Below, in pieces: positions 32,038 through 42,324 of a DNA stretch of 64,000 bases (the stretch's first letter is position 1; each line of letters starts with the position of its first letter). A model generated the notes under the pieces. That model worked only from the letters and a program-made list of their open reading frames with translations. It was not told the origin of the DNA and ran no database searches. This DNA comes from Nitrobacter sp. NHB1 (GTDB taxonomy: Bacteria; Pseudomonadota; Alphaproteobacteria; Rhizobiales; Xanthobacteraceae), in the NCBI RefSeq assembly GCF_036964665.1, contig NZ_JBAMDA010000001.1, positions 310,001 through 374,000 on the forward strand, given 5' to 3'. Made by a program: the position numbers and the translations under genes.

Positions 32038-33036
32038 ATGACGGCTCCGCCGGTTCGTCATGTGCCCGTGCTCGGCCGCGAGGCCGTCGCCATGCTCGCG
32101 CCGCGTGCCGGCGGCGTCTACGTCGATGCGACCTTCGGGGCCGGAGGCTATTCCCGCGCCATTCTCGCCGCCGCGAATACCCGTGTGATCGGAATCGACC
32201 GCGACCGTAGCGCCATTGCCGGCGGCTTCGCTCTGGTGGAGGAGTCCGGCGGCCGGCTGACGCTGGTCGAGGACCGCTTCTCCAATCTTGCCGCGGTCTG
32301 CGCGGCGGAGGGCACTGAGGCCGTCGACGGCATTGTCATGGATGTCGGCGTGTCCTCGATGCAACTCGACGAGGCCGGTCGCGGCTTCTCGTTTCGTCTC
32401 GATGGTCCGCTCGACATGCGCATGAGCGCTCACGGGCCGACCGCCGCCGACGTGGTGGCGCGCGCGTCCGAGACCGATCTCGCCAATATCATCTATATCT
32501 TCGGCGAGGAGCGCCGCTCGCGCGCCGTGGCCCGCGCCATCGTCGCGGCACGGCGCAACACGCCGGTCATGACCACGCGGGCGCTGGCCGATATCGTATC
32601 AAAGGTGGTGCGCGCGAAGCCGCACGAGATCCACCCGGCGACGCGGACGTTTCAGGCCCTGCGGATTTTCGTCAACGAGGAACTCGACGAACTGATCGCG
32701 GCGCTGGCGGCGGCGGAACGCGTGCTCAGGCCCGGCGGCCGGCTCGTGGTGGTGTCCTTTCATTCGCTGGAAGACCGCATCGTCAAGAATTTCTTCGCCG
32801 CGCGCGGCAAGGCGGGCGGCGGTTCGCGCCACCGGCCGGAAATAGAACGGGCGGCGCCGAGCTTTGCCATCCTGACCAGGCGTCCGGTGACGGCAGGCGA
32901 AGACGAAGTGAGCGCCAACTCGCGTGCGCGTTCCGCCAAGCTGCGCGCCGCCGAGCGGACCGGTGCGCCCGCGACCGGTGACGATGGCGGGCCTCCGGGC
33001 TGGCCCTCGCTCGCAAACGTGATGCGGGGAGGCTGA
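32038..33036 (+). CDS. rsmH: 16S rRNA (cytosine(1402)-N4)-methyltransferase
   Basis: 332 residues. [14 protein letters not shown] is the usual N-terminus, and [16 protein letters not shown] (about 27-42) the S-adenosylmethionine-binding motif [23 protein letters not shown] and [20 protein letters not shown] are conserved family motifs. It methylates N4 of C1402 in 16S rRNA. ATG 32038 is chosen because related proteins start near MxxxxHVPVL; the in-frame open stretch upstream is probably leader. Three bases separate it from ftsL. It is the first gene of the dcw cluster here. Confidence 0.94.
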   Translation: MTAPPVRHVPVLGREAVAMLAPRAGGVYVDATFGAGGYSRAILAAANTRVIGIDRDRSAIAGGFALVEESGGRLTLVEDRFSNLAAVCAAEGTEAVDGIVMDVGVSSMQLDEAGRGFSFRLDGPLDMRMSAHGPTAADVVARASETDLANIIYIFGEERRSRAVARAIVAARRNTPVMTTRALADIVSKVVRAKPHEIHPATRTFQALRIFVNEELDELIAALAAAERVLRPGGRLVVVSFHSLEDRIVKNFFAARGKAGGGSRHRPEIERAAPSFAILTRRPVTAGEDEVSANSRARSAKLRAAERTGAPATGDDGGPPGWPSLANVMRGG

Positions 33037-33039
33037 TCG

Positions 33040-33420
33040 ATGCGGATCATTCATTTCCTCGTGGTCTGCGCGCTGGTCTATGCGGCATCGTATGTCTACC
33101 GCATCAAGATGGATTCGACGGCCCGCACCGAGCGCGTGTTGCGGCTCCATGCGCAGGTGCGCGCGCAGCGCGAGGCGATTGCGGACCTGCGTGCGGAATG
33201 GGCCAGGCTCGATGCGCCGAGGCGCCTGCAGATTCTGGCCGAGCGGCATCTGAAACTGAAGCCGATCGACGCCACGCAGTTCGACTCACTGAAGAACCTG
33301 CCGGAGCGGCCGCCGAGCCTGGTGCCGCCCGGCACCTCGGATCCGATCGGCGCCATGATCGAGATCGTCGATCCCGATGTGGTCACCGGCTCACTTCCGT
33401 CGCCGGAGGACCCGCGATGA
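33040..33420 (+). CDS. ftsL: Cell division protein FtsL-like
   Basis: 126 residues. One N-terminal membrane helix (about 4-22, IHFLVVCALVYAASYVYRI) is followed by a heptad-rich coiled coil (about 27-75, with RTERVLRLHAQVRAQREAIADLRAEWARLD). A Pro-rich C-terminus extends into the periplasm. FtsL forms the FtsQLB complex that activates septal peptidoglycan synthesis. Sequence conservation is low in this family, so the call rests on topology, size and position between rsmH and ftsI. It begins 3 bases after rsmH, and its stop overlaps the ftsI start. Confidence 0.88.
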   Translation: MRIIHFLVVCALVYAASYVYRIKMDSTARTERVLRLHAQVRAQREAIADLRAEWARLDAPRRLQILAERHLKLKPIDATQFDSLKNLPERPPSLVPPGTSDPIGAMIEIVDPDVVTGSLPSPEDPR

Positions 33421-35174
33421 CCGGTCAGAACACGCGCGACCGCGGTAGCCACACGCCGTCCGTGGCGTGGAGCCAGCGCATGATCCGCAACCTGCTCTAC
33501 GGGCGCAATGTCGATCGCGCCGCCAAGGCCCGGGTGCGCGTCGGCCTCGTCATCATTGCATTCGGCTTGATCTATGCGGTGATCGCGGCTCGCCTAGTCA
33601 TGTTTGCAGCATTCCCGGACGACCGGGGAGGCCACCGCACCGCGTCGCAGGATGCGATTGCCACCGCGCGGCCCGATATCGTCGATCGTAACGGCCAGAT
33701 TCTTGCCACCGATGTCAAGGCGCCGAGCCTGTTCGGCGAGCCGCGCCGCATCATCGACAGGGACGAGGCGGTCGAGTTGCTGACGGCGACGCTCCCCGAC
33801 CTCGAGACCGCCGAGGTTCGCCAGCGACTCGGCACCCGCAAGGGCTTCGTTTGGCTGAAGCGCGAGATCACCCCGTCCCAGCAGAAGGAAATCCATAATC
33901 TCGGAATTCCGGGCATCGGTTTTCTGCGCGAGAACAAGCGCGTCTATCCAAGCGGCCGCGAGGTGGCGCATCTGATCGGCCTGGTCAACATCGACAACCA
34001 GGGCATCGCCGGTATGGAGAAGTGGCTCGACAGCAACGGGCTCGCCGATCTGCATCGCGCCGGCTTCGCCACCGACCGCCTGCAAAAGCCCGTGGAACTG
34101 TCGGTCGACCTACGCGTCGAGCACGCGCTGCGCGACGAGCTGGTCAAGGCCAAGGAGCATTATCACGCCAAGGCTGCCTCGGGCCTCGTCTCCAACGTGC
34201 GGACCGGCGAGATCGTCGCGATGGTCTCGCTGCCGGACTTCGATCCGAACAACCCGAAGGAAGCGCACGATCCCGACCGCATCAACCGTTTGACCACGGG
34301 CGTGTACGAAATGGGATCGACCTTCAAGGCTTTCACGCTGGCGATGGCGCTCGATTCCGGCAAGTACGATCTGAATTCGATGTGGGATGCGCGTGCGCCG
34401 CTGCATTTCGGCCGCTTCACGATCCACGACGACCACGCGCTGGGCCGTTTCATCAACATGAAGGAAGTGTTCACCTATTCATCCAACATCGGCGCGGCAC
34501 GGATCGCGCTGGCGATGGGCGTCGAGGCGCATAAGGCGTTTCTGCGCAAGCTGGGCCAGATGGACCGCCTGCGCACCGAACTGCCGGAAAGCGCCGCGCC
34601 GATCCTGCCGCGCCAATGGGGCGAACTGAGTACCGTTACCATCGCCTACGGTCACGGCATCGCGGTGGCGCCGTTGCAGGCGGTGATGGGCATCGACGCG
34701 CTGGTCAACGGCGGCTGGCTGATCCCGCCGACCTTCCTGAAGCGATCGGAGGCGGACGCGATGAAGCTCGCCAAGCGCGTCATCAAAAAGGAAACCAGCG
34801 ACAAGATGCGCTTCCTGCTGCGACTGAACGCCGAGGTCGGAACCGCGAGGAAGGCCGACGTCAAGGGCTACTATGTCGGCGGCAAGACCGGCACCGCCGA
34901 AAAGGTGATCCACGGCCGCTATGCCAAGAAGCGCGTCCTCAACGCCTTCACCGCGATTCTGCCGGCGGACAATCCCCAGTACCAGCTTCTGATCATGCTG
35001 GACGAGCCGCAGCCGCTCAAGGAAACCCATGGCTTTATTACATCCGGCTGGAACGCGGTGCCGACCGGCGGCAAGGTGATTGCGCGCATCGCACCGCTGC
35101 TCGGCGTTCAGCCGCGGTTCGATTTGCCGCCGTCCGAGCGCCTCATTCTTGCGGCATCCAGGACGGCGCAGTAG
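33417..35174 (+). CDS. ftsI: Penicillin-binding protein 3 / septal transpeptidase FtsI
   Basis: 585 residues. A membrane helix (about 40-65) is followed by the PBP dimer domain and the transpeptidase domain. The catalytic motifs are S301-T-F-K304, S355-S-N357 and K490-T-G. FtsI crosslinks septal peptidoglycan with FtsW. ATG 33417 overlaps the ftsL stop as [23 protein letters not shown] and [11 protein letters not shown] are usual class B PBP features. murE follows after 36 bases. Confidence 0.97.
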   Translation: MTGQNTRDRGSHTPSVAWSQRMIRNLLYGRNVDRAAKARVRVGLVIIAFGLIYAVIAARLVMFAAFPDDRGGHRTASQDAIATARPDIVDRNGQILATDVKAPSLFGEPRRIIDRDEAVELLTATLPDLETAEVRQRLGTRKGFVWLKREITPSQQKEIHNLGIPGIGFLRENKRVYPSGREVAHLIGLVNIDNQGIAGMEKWLDSNGLADLHRAGFATDRLQKPVELSVDLRVEHALRDELVKAKEHYHAKAASGLVSNVRTGEIVAMVSLPDFDPNNPKEAHDPDRINRLTTGVYEMGSTFKAFTLAMALDSGKYDLNSMWDARAPLHFGRFTIHDDHALGRFINMKEVFTYSSNIGAARIALAMGVEAHKAFLRKLGQMDRLRTELPESAAPILPRQWGELSTVTIAYGHGIAVAPLQAVMGIDALVNGGWLIPPTFLKRSEADAMKLAKRVIKKETSDKMRFLLRLNAEVGTARKADVKGYYVGGKTGTAEKVIHGRYAKKRVLNAFTAILPADNPQYQLLIMLDEPQPLKETHGFITSGWNAVPTGGKVIARIAPLLGVQPRFDLPPSERLILAASRTAQ

Positions 35175-35210
35175 ACGCAGGTTCGGCCATGCGGCCGGGA
35201 CCAGGAGACC

Positions 35211-36665
35211 ATGAAACTTCGCGAGCTTTTCGGCGACAACGCCGCCATGGACGCGCGGACAGGCGAGCTTGCCGTCGCTGGCCTCGCCATGGACAGCCGC
35301 GAGGTGAAGCCGGGCGATCTTTTCTTCGCGCTCGCCGGCACAAAGACCGATGGCGCGCGGTTCATCGATACCGCGATCGCGTCCGGCGCGGTTGCGGTCG
35401 TCGGTGACCACGCGCCGGCGGGTGGTCGCGTCCCGTTCGTTGCGACGCCGAATCCGCGCCGCGCGCTGGCGCTTGCGGCCGCGAAATTTTATCCGCGACA
35501 GCCCGCGACCATCGCCGCCGTCACCGGCACCAGCGGCAAGACTTCGGTCGCAGCCTTCACACGGCAGATCTGGCTGCGGCTCGGGCACCCGGCTGCTAGC
35601 ATCGGTACTATCGGCGTGGTTGCGCCGTCGCGCGCGGTGTACGGCTCGGTGACGACGCCCGATCCGATCGCATTGCATCGCGAACTCGATCAGCTTGTGG
35701 GCGAGGGCGTGACACATCTCGCGCTGGAAGCGTCCTCGCACGGACTCGATCAATATCGCCTCGACGGCGTACGCGTGCGCGCTGCCGGCTTCACCAATCT
35801 GTCGCGCGACCACATGGATTATCATCCGACCGTCGCACACTATCTCGATACAAAACTGCGGCTGTTCCGCGAACTGGTTGACCCCGATGGCGTTGCCGTG
35901 ATTTCCGCCGATCATGACTGTTCCGGTACAGTGATCGAAGCGGCGACCGCGCGCAACCTGCCGGTGATGCGTGTCGGCCGCCACGGAGACGGCGTGCGTA
36001 CCGGCATTCGTCTGGTCGATGCGGCCATCGATGGTTTTGCGCAACGGCTAATTCTCGAACACGCCGGGCTGGAGCGCGTGCTGCGTCTGCCCTTGGTCGG
36101 TGAATTCCAGATCGAGAACGCGCTGGTGTCGGCGGGGCTCGTCATCGGCACCGGCGGCGACGCGGATCAGGTGTTTGCGTCGCTCGAACATCTCGAAGGC
36201 GCGAAAGGACGGCTTGAACTGGTCGGCAAGCGCAACGGCGCGCCGGTTTTTGTCGATTATGCCCACAAGCCGGACGCGCTGGCGAAGGCGTTGCAGGCGT
36301 TGCGACCTTACGCCAGCCGCAAGCTCGTGGTGGTGTTCGGCGCGGGCGGCGACCGCGACGCGGGGAAACGTCCGCTGATGGGCGAGATTGCTGCTAACAA
36401 CGCCGACATAGTCATTATTACCGACGACAATCCGCGCAGCGAAAATCCCGCCGCCATTCGCTCGGCGATCCTCGCCGCCGCCACAGGCGCGCGCGAGATC
36501 GGTGATCGCGCCGAGGCGATCCGCGCCGCGATCGCTGACCTTCAGCCGGGCGACGCGCTGCTGATCGCCGGCAAGGGTCACGAGACCGGACAGATTGTCG
36601 GCGATCGCGTGCTGCCGTTCAGCGACCATGACGCGGCGGCAGCGGCGTTGGCATCGTTGCAATGA
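35211..36665 (+). CDS. murE: UDP-MurNAc-tripeptide synthetase (meso-diaminopimelate-adding)
   Basis: 484 residues. The ATP-binding loop GTSGKTSVAAF lies near residues 105-115, and the central domain carries HLALEASSHGLDQYRLDG. DNPR (about 406-409) is the signature for meso-diaminopimelate, the third residue of the stem peptide. It adds that residue to UDP-MurNAc-L-Ala-D-Glu with ATP in the cytoplasm. ATG 35211 follows ACCAGGAGACC. A 125-base gap to murF holds a palindromic repeat. Confidence 0.97.
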   Translation: MKLRELFGDNAAMDARTGELAVAGLAMDSREVKPGDLFFALAGTKTDGARFIDTAIASGAVAVVGDHAPAGGRVPFVATPNPRRALALAAAKFYPRQPATIAAVTGTSGKTSVAAFTRQIWLRLGHPAASIGTIGVVAPSRAVYGSVTTPDPIALHRELDQLVGEGVTHLALEASSHGLDQYRLDGVRVRAAGFTNLSRDHMDYHPTVAHYLDTKLRLFRELVDPDGVAVISADHDCSGTVIEAATARNLPVMRVGRHGDGVRTGIRLVDAAIDGFAQRLILEHAGLERVLRLPLVGEFQIENALVSAGLVIGTGGDADQVFASLEHLEGAKGRLELVGKRNGAPVFVDYAHKPDALAKALQALRPYASRKLVVVFGAGGDRDAGKRPLMGEIAANNADIVIITDDNPRSENPAAIRSAILAAATGAREIGDRAEAIRAAIADLQPGDALLIAGKGHETGQIVGDRVLPFSDHDAAAAALASLQ

Positions 36666-36673
36666 TTGGCTAC

Positions 36674-36757
36674 CGTCATTGCGAGGAGCTTTTGCGACGA
36701 AGCAATCCAGATTTCTTCCCGCCAAATTTGGATTGCTTCGCTTCGCTCGCAATGACG
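36674..36757. repeat. Palindromic dispersed repeat of the CGTCATTGCGAG family between murE and murF
   Basis: Left arm CGTCATTGCGAGGAGCTTTT...GAAGCAATCCAGATTT. Right arm AAATTTGGATTGCTTCG...CTCGCAATGACG. Arms are mostly complementary. The same family appears perfectly at 42231-42307. It will form a hairpin in the mur transcript, 33 bases before murF. Confidence 0.9.
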
Positions 36758-36789
36758 GCTGAAATGTCGGGATCAAGCATGAGCACCGC

Positions 36790-38229
36790 ATGAGCACCCA
36801 GCCACTCTGGACTTTGGACGCGATGGTTGCGGCGATGCGTGCCGAGAGACGTGGCGCGCTGCCCGCGGCGATCACCGGCATCTCCATCGACAGCCGCACC
36901 ATTGCGCCGGGCGATGCCTATTTCGCGATCAAGGGCGATGTCCATGACGGCCACGCTTTCGTCGAGGCCGCCTTGAAGGCGGGTGCGGCGCTGGCGGTGA
37001 TCGAGGCCGCGCAGCGCGACAAGTTCGCTGCCGATGCGCCGTTGCTGATCGTCGACGATGTGCTTGCCGCCTTGTGCGATCTGGCGCGGGCGTCGCGCGC
37101 GCGCCTCGCCGCGCGGGTGATCGCGGTGACAGGCTCGGTCGGCAAGACTTCGACCAAGGAGGCGCTGCGAAGTATCCTCGGCGCGCAGGGCAAGACCCAC
37201 GCCTCGGTGGCCTCGTTCAACAACCACTGGGGCGTGCCGCTGACGCTGGCGCGCTGCCCGGTGGACGTGCGTTTTGCGATCTTCGAGATCGGGATGAATC
37301 ATGCGGGCGAGATCGCGCCGCTGGTAAAAATGGTGCGGCCGCATATCGCGATCATCACCACGGTCGAGCCGGTGCATCTGGAATTCTTTTCCGGCGTTGA
37401 GGCGATCGCCGACGCCAAGGCGGAAATTTTCGAAGGTGTCGAGCCGAACGGCGTCGTCGTGCTCAATCGTGACAACGTGCATTTCGCGCGGCTGCAGAAG
37501 CGCGCGAAGAAACTCGGCATCGCGAAGATCGTCTCGTTCGGCGCGGACGAGGAGGCCGACGCCCGCCTGCTTGATGTGGCGTTGCATCCGGCGTGCTCCG
37601 CCGTACATGCCAAAATTCTCGGCCATGAGCTGACCTACAAGCTCGCTATGCCCGGCCGCCACATGGCGATGAATTCGCTGGCGGTGCTGACGGCGGCGTC
37701 GCTGGCCGGCGCCGATCTCGCGCTTGCGGGTCTTGCGCTGTCGCAGGCGCAGCCGGCCGCGGGACGCGGCGTGCGCCACGTTCTGACTGTACCGAACGGC
37801 GAGGCGACGCTGATCGACGAGAGCTACAACGCCAATCCGGCCTCGATGGCTGCGGCGCTCAACGTGCTCGGCCAAGCCGGGGTCGGCACGCAGGGCCGCC
37901 GCATCGCCGTGCTGGGCGACATGCTGGAACTCGGCCCCGGGAGCACCGATTTGCACCGCGGCCTGATCGAGGCCATCAATGCCAACGCCATCGACATGAT
38001 ATTTTGCTGCGGCCCGCTGATGCGCAACCTGTGGGATGCGCTTTCCTCCGGCAAGCGGGGCGGCTATGCAGAGGGATCGGCCGCGCTCGAATCGCAGGTG
38101 GTGGCGGCGATCCGCGCCGGCGACGTCGTCATGGTCAAGGGCTCGCTCGGATCGCGAATGAAAGTGATTGTGACGGCGCTTGAAAAGCGATTTCCCGGCA
38201 ACGCCGCGCATGACGGAGTCGCGGTCTAG
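36790..38229 (+). CDS. murF: UDP-MurNAc-pentapeptide synthetase (D-Ala-D-Ala adding)
   Basis: 479 residues. [17 protein letters not shown] (about residues 114-130) is the ATP loop, [14 protein letters not shown] and [10 protein letters not shown] are family motifs. MurF adds D-Ala-D-Ala from Ddl to the UDP-MurNAc tripeptide. The start at 36790 gives [12 protein letters not shown]. An alternative ATG 11 bases earlier is in another frame. It follows murE after a repeat and is 11 bases from mraY. Confidence 0.96.
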   Translation: MSTQPLWTLDAMVAAMRAERRGALPAAITGISIDSRTIAPGDAYFAIKGDVHDGHAFVEAALKAGAALAVIEAAQRDKFAADAPLLIVDDVLAALCDLARASRARLAARVIAVTGSVGKTSTKEALRSILGAQGKTHASVASFNNHWGVPLTLARCPVDVRFAIFEIGMNHAGEIAPLVKMVRPHIAIITTVEPVHLEFFSGVEAIADAKAEIFEGVEPNGVVVLNRDNVHFARLQKRAKKLGIAKIVSFGADEEADARLLDVALHPACSAVHAKILGHELTYKLAMPGRHMAMNSLAVLTAASLAGADLALAGLALSQAQPAAGRGVRHVLTVPNGEATLIDESYNANPASMAAALNVLGQAGVGTQGRRIAVLGDMLELGPGSTDLHRGLIEAINANAIDMIFCCGPLMRNLWDALSSGKRGGYAEGSAALESQVVAAIRAGDVVMVKGSLGSRMKVIVTALEKRFPGNAAHDGVAV

Positions 38230-38240
38230 GGTTTCACGAA

Positions 38241-39347
38241 ATGTTTTACTGGCTCATTGATCTCTCCAACACGGTTCCGGGGCTAGGCATTTTCAAGCCG
38301 ATGCTGAACGTCTTCCGCTACATCACCTTCCGCACCGGCGGCGCGATGGTGACGGCCGCGTTGTTCGTGTTCCTGTTCGGTCCCTGGATCATCGACAATC
38401 TTCGCCTGCGCCAGGGCAAGGGCCAGCCGATTCGCGCCGACGGGCCGCAGTCGCATCTCGTCAGCAAGAAGGGCACGCCGACCATGGGCGGCCTGATGAT
38501 CCTGTCGGGACTTGTCGTCTCGACCGTGTTGTGGGCCAATCCGCTCAATCCCTATGTCTGGATTGTGCTCGCGGTGACGCTCGGTTTCGGCTTCATCGGA
38601 TTCTATGACGACTATCTGAAGGTGACGAAGCAGACCCATGCCGGGTTCGCCGGGCGGACCCGCCTCCTGCTCGAACTCCTGATTGCGCTGGCGGCGTGCT
38701 ATGCGCTGATCCGCCTGGGTCGCGAGCCGTTTTCGACCGCACTGGTGATCCCGTTCTTCAAGGACGTGGTGGTGGATCTCGGCTGGTTCTTCCTCGCCTT
38801 CGGAGCCTTCATCATCGTCGGTGCCGGCAACGCGGTGAACCTCACCGACGGTCTCGACGGCCTCGCCATCGTACCTGTCATGATCGCCGCCGCGAGTTTC
38901 GGCATGATCGCCTATCTCGCCGGCAACGCCGTGTTCGCCGACTACCTCCAGATCAACTATATCGCCGGCACCGGTGAGTTGGCGGTGCTGTGTGGCGCGG
39001 TGCTGGGGGCAGGCCTCGGCTTTCTCTGGTTCAACGCACCGCCGGCCTCGATCTTCATGGGAGACACCGGTTCGCTGGCGCTCGGCGGGATGCTCGGTTC
39101 GATCGCAGTCGCGGTGAAGCACGAGATCGTGCTGGCCGTCATCGGCGGCCTGTTCGTGCTGGAAGCGGTGTCGGTGATCGTGCAGGTGGCGTCGTTCAAG
39201 CTCACGGGAAAGCGCATCTTCAAGATGGCGCCGATCCACCACCACTTCGAACAGCTCGGCTGGACCGAACCGCAGATCGTGATCCGGTTCTGGATCATCT
39301 CGGTGATGCTGGCGCTGGCCGGCCTTTCAACGCTGAAGCTGCGGTGA
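38241..39347 (+). CDS. mraY: Phospho-N-acetylmuramoyl-pentapeptide transferase
   Basis: 368 residues with about ten membrane helices. [17 protein letters not shown] near the N-terminus, [11 protein letters not shown] (catalytic Asp-Asp), [16 protein letters not shown] and [14 protein letters not shown] are all MraY hallmarks. It transfers phospho-MurNAc-pentapeptide to undecaprenyl phosphate, giving lipid I in the inner membrane. It begins 11 bases after murF. A 76-base gap to murD holds a short degenerate repeat (39376-39411). Confidence 0.97.
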   Translation: MFYWLIDLSNTVPGLGIFKPMLNVFRYITFRTGGAMVTAALFVFLFGPWIIDNLRLRQGKGQPIRADGPQSHLVSKKGTPTMGGLMILSGLVVSTVLWANPLNPYVWIVLAVTLGFGFIGFYDDYLKVTKQTHAGFAGRTRLLLELLIALAACYALIRLGREPFSTALVIPFFKDVVVDLGWFFLAFGAFIIVGAGNAVNLTDGLDGLAIVPVMIAAASFGMIAYLAGNAVFADYLQINYIAGTGELAVLCGAVLGAGLGFLWFNAPPASIFMGDTGSLALGGMLGSIAVAVKHEIVLAVIGGLFVLEAVSVIVQVASFKLTGKRIFKMAPIHHHFEQLGWTEPQIVIRFWIISVMLALAGLSTLKLR

Positions 39348-39375
39348 TGGGCGCGGCGGCGGACATGGTGGCGCG

Positions 39376-39411
39376 CGATTCCGGATTCACGCTTCGCGTG
39401 TCCCGGAATGA
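39376..39411. repeat. Short degenerate repeat between mraY and murD
   Basis: ATTCCGGATTCACGCTTCGC...CCCGGAATGAC. The ends can pair partly, and the closing AATGAC resembles the ends of the larger palindromic elements. It is the only content of the mraY-murD gap. Confidence 0.5.
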
Positions 39412-39423
39412 CAAGGCAGCCTC

Positions 39424-40824
39424 ATGATCCCCGTCACTTCCTTCTCTGGTAAGACGGTCGCGGTGTTCGGCCTCGGCGGCTCCGGCCTTGCGAGCTGTCA
39501 CGCACTGAAGGCCGGCGGCGCCGAAGTGATTGCAAGCGACGACAACGCCGACAATCTTGCGAAGGCGGCGCAGGCCGGTTTCATCACTGCCGATCTGCGC
39601 AACGTATCGTGGGTAAATTTCGCCGCGCTGGTGCTGGCGCCCGGCGTGCCGCTGACCCATCCGAAGCCGCACTGGAGTGTGCTGGCGGCACGACAGGCCG
39701 GCGTCGAGGTGATCGGCGACATCGAACTGTTCTGCCGCGAGCGCGCACGCCACGCGCCCGACGCGCCCTTCGTCGCCATCACCGGAACCAACGGCAAGTC
39801 CACCACCACGGCGCTGGTCGCGCATCTGATGCGCGAGGCCGGGCACGACGTGCAGATGGGCGGCAACATTGGCACCGCGATCCTGTCGCTGGAGCCGCCC
39901 CGCAACGGGCGCGTGCATGTGATCGAGATGTCGTCGTACCAGATCGACCTTACGCCCTCGCTCGATCCGACCGTCGGCATCCTGCTCAACGTCAGTCCCG
40001 ATCATCTCGATCGCCACGGCACCATCGAGCATTACGCGGCGGTGAAGGAACGGTTGATCGCGGGGGTGCAGCCGCATGGCACGGCTGTCGTCGGCGTCGA
40101 CGACATCTGGAGCCGCGCCGCGGCGGATCGCATCGAGCAGGCCGGCAAGCGCGTGGTGCGCGTCTCGGTGAAGCGGCCGCTGGCGGACGGCATCAGCGTC
40201 GACCGCAACAGGATCGTTCGCGTTTCCGGCGGCGCGCAGACCGAAATCGCCGATATCGGTGGCATCGGCTCGCTGCGCGGGCGGCACAATGCGCAGAATG
40301 CCGCGTGCGCCTCGGCGGCGGTGCTCGCGCTCGGCGTCGGCCGCGACATCCTGCAACAGGACTTGCGCAGTTTTCCCGGCCTCGCGCACCGCATGGAACA
40401 GGTGGGCCGCAAGGCCAACGTGCTGTTCGTCAACGACTCCAAGGGCACCAACGCCGACGCCACCGAGAAGGCGTTGTCGTCCTTCACTGAGATTTTCTGG
40501 ATCGCGGGCGGCAAGCCGAAAAGCGGCGGCATCGCCCCGCTCGCCGAGTTATTCCCGCGCATCCGGAAAGCCTATCTGATCGGCGAGGCGGCGGAGGAAT
40601 TCGCAGGCACGCTGGAGGGCAGGGTGGCTTACGAGATCGGCGGGACGCTGGAGGCCGCAGTGCCTGCCGCCGCGCGCGATGCGGAAGCCTCCGGCCTTGC
40701 GGACGCCGTGGTGCTGTTGTCGCCGGCCTGCGCCTCGTTCGATCAGTTCCGCAATTTCGAAATCCGCGGCGACCGCTTCCGCGAGCTGGTGCGAGCGCTG
40801 CCGGGCGTGACGCCGGTCGTCTAA
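39424..40824 (+). CDS. murD: UDP-N-acetylmuramoyl-L-alanine:D-glutamate ligase
   Basis: 466 residues. [21 protein letters not shown] is the N-terminal UMN-binding part, and [19 protein letters not shown] (about residues 118-136) the ATP loop. [18 protein letters not shown] and [13 protein letters not shown] are conserved. It adds D-Glu to UDP-MurNAc-L-Ala in the cytosol. It is separated from ftsW by a large dispersed palindrome. Coding length and order are as usual for the cluster. Confidence 0.97.
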   Translation: MIPVTSFSGKTVAVFGLGGSGLASCHALKAGGAEVIASDDNADNLAKAAQAGFITADLRNVSWVNFAALVLAPGVPLTHPKPHWSVLAARQAGVEVIGDIELFCRERARHAPDAPFVAITGTNGKSTTTALVAHLMREAGHDVQMGGNIGTAILSLEPPRNGRVHVIEMSSYQIDLTPSLDPTVGILLNVSPDHLDRHGTIEHYAAVKERLIAGVQPHGTAVVGVDDIWSRAAADRIEQAGKRVVRVSVKRPLADGISVDRNRIVRVSGGAQTEIADIGGIGSLRGRHNAQNAACASAAVLALGVGRDILQQDLRSFPGLAHRMEQVGRKANVLFVNDSKGTNADATEKALSSFTEIFWIAGGKPKSGGIAPLAELFPRIRKAYLIGEAAEEFAGTLEGRVAYEIGGTLEAAVPAAARDAEASGLADAVVLLSPACASFDQFRNFEIRGDRFRELVRALPGVTPVV

Positions 40825-40836
40825 GCGAGCCGCCTT

Positions 40837-40963
40837 CGTCATGGCCGGGCATGGCCGTTCGTAGAACGGCGTCGCTTCCGCTCGCCTATGTCCCGGCCAT
40901 CCACGTCTTCCTCCTTGATATGCAGCAAAGACGTGGATGCCCGGCATAAAGCCAGGCATGACG
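40837..40963. repeat. Palindromic element B (CGTCATGGCCGGG...ATGACG), empty form, between murD and ftsW
   Basis: 127 bases. The left half is CGTCATGGCCGGGCATGG, then GTTCGTAGAACGGCGTCGCT, then CCCGGCCATCCACGTCTT. The right half is AAGACGTGGATGCCCGGCA and GCCAGGCATGACG. The left half also occurs at 44973-45042 and the right half's equivalent at 45350-45383, on either side of the GIY-YIG gene. This copy has about 19 bases in place of that gene. Confidence 0.88.
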
Positions 40964-41059
40964 AGCGATGGCCATTCTCTCAAACTTGTCCAGCTTCCTT
41001 AACCACCCGGTAACCACGATGGGGGACCAATGGGATGATCTCCGCCCGCAGGACCTGCC

Positions 41060-42208
41060 ATGATTTCACGCGAACAACGCACGCCGCTCTCGGAATGGTG
41101 GTGGACCGTGGATCGGCTGCTGCTGGCGGCCATGGTGCTTCTGATGCTCACCGGCGTGGTGCTGTCGCTGGCGGCCAGCCCCTCGGTCGCGACCCGGATC
41201 GGTCTCGATCCGTTTCATTTCTTTCATCGTCACGTGCTGTTTCTGCTGCCGTCGATCATCGTGATGATCGGCGTATCGTTCCTGTCGCCGCGCCAGATCC
41301 GCCGTTCGGCGCTGATCGTGTTCGCGCTGAGCATCGTATTGATCGTGGCTACGCTCTGGCTTGGACCCGAGGTGAAAGGCGCGAAACGCTGGATCACGAT
41401 CCTCGGCGTCAACATCCAGGCTTCGGAATCCGCAAAACCCGCCTTCGTCGTGCTGGTGGCGTGGCTGTTTTCGGAGTCCGCGCGCAAGCCCGAGATGCCG
41501 GCGACCTCGATGGCGCTCGCGCTGCTTCTGGGAGTGGTGACGCTCCTGGTGATGGAGCCGGATTTCGGCCAGACCATGCTGATCCTGATGGTGTGGGGTG
41601 CGCTGTTCTTCATCGCCGGCATGCGCATCATCTGGGTGTTCGGGCTGGCGGGCATGGCGGCCGCCGGATTGTTCGCTGCCTATATGCTGGTGCCGCACGT
41701 CGCGGTCCGCATCCAGCGCTTCATGGATCCGGCCTCGGGCGATACCTTCCAGGTCGATACCGCGATGGAGGCTTTTGCCAACGGCGGCTGGTTCGGGCTC
41801 GGCCCCGGCGAGGGCATCGCCAAGCGGAGTCTTCCGGACAGTCACACCGACTTCGTGTTCGCGGTCGGCGCGGAAGAGTTCGGCATCATTATGTGCCTCG
41901 GGCTGCTGGCGCTGTTCACCTTCATCGTCATCCGTACGCTGTCGCGCGCCTACGCATCGGAGGACCTGTTCTCGCGCTTCGCGGCGTCCGGGCTCGCGAT
42001 CATGTTTGGTGTGCAGGCGGCCATCAACATGGCGGTCAACCTGCATCTGATCCCCGCCAAGGGCATGACGCTGCCGTTTATTTCCTATGGCGGCTCGTCG
42101 ATGGTCTCGCTCGCCTACGGCGTCGGCATGATGATGGCGCTGACGCGGCAACGGCCGCGCACGGAAATGGAATCGATCGGCGATGCTCAGTCCGCGAGCT
42201 ATGCTTGA
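41060..42208 (+). CDS. ftsW: Cell division protein FtsW, lipid II glycosyltransferase
   Basis: 382 residues with about ten membrane helices. The SEDS family landmarks are KRWITILGVNIQASESAKPAFVV, EPDFGQTMLIL, GPGEGIAKRSLPDSHTDFVF and LPFISYGGSSMVSLAYGVGM. It polymerises lipid II at the septum with FtsI. ATG 41060 lies after a 96-base gap to the preceding repeat and begins MISREQRTPLSEWWW. A perfect 30-bp inverted repeat separates it from murG. Confidence 0.96.
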   Translation: MISREQRTPLSEWWWTVDRLLLAAMVLLMLTGVVLSLAASPSVATRIGLDPFHFFHRHVLFLLPSIIVMIGVSFLSPRQIRRSALIVFALSIVLIVATLWLGPEVKGAKRWITILGVNIQASESAKPAFVVLVAWLFSESARKPEMPATSMALALLLGVVTLLVMEPDFGQTMLILMVWGALFFIAGMRIIWVFGLAGMAAAGLFAAYMLVPHVAVRIQRFMDPASGDTFQVDTAMEAFANGGWFGLGPGEGIAKRSLPDSHTDFVFAVGAEEFGIIMCLGLLALFTFIVIRTLSRAYASEDLFSRFAASGLAIMFGVQAAINMAVNLHLIPAKGMTLPFISYGGSSMVSLAYGVGMMMALTRQRPRTEMESIGDAQSASYA

Positions 42209-42230
42209 CGTGGCACTGCTGAAGAAACTC

Positions 42231-42307
42231 CGTCATTGCGAGCGTAGCGAAGCAATCCAGTTCTTCTCTTTCGGTTTCTGGATTGCTTCGCTACGCTCGC
42301 AATGACG
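42231..42307. repeat. Perfect 30-bp inverted repeat, CGTCATTGCGAG family, between ftsW and murG
   Basis: The left arm CGTCATTGCGAGCGTAGCGA + AGCAATCCAG (42231-42260) is the exact reverse complement of 42278-42307. The loop is 17 bases. The RNA would fold into a very stable hairpin, 18 bases before the murG start. It is the best-preserved member of the family seen at 36674-36757 and 11586-11668. Confidence 0.95.
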
Positions 42308-42324
42308 TTCGGAATGCAAATCTC

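Noticed and set aside
34479-36044. 521-codon antisense frame over ftsI and murE
   Set aside because: Codon-bias shadow of both genes; no ribosome-binding site or recognisable motif.
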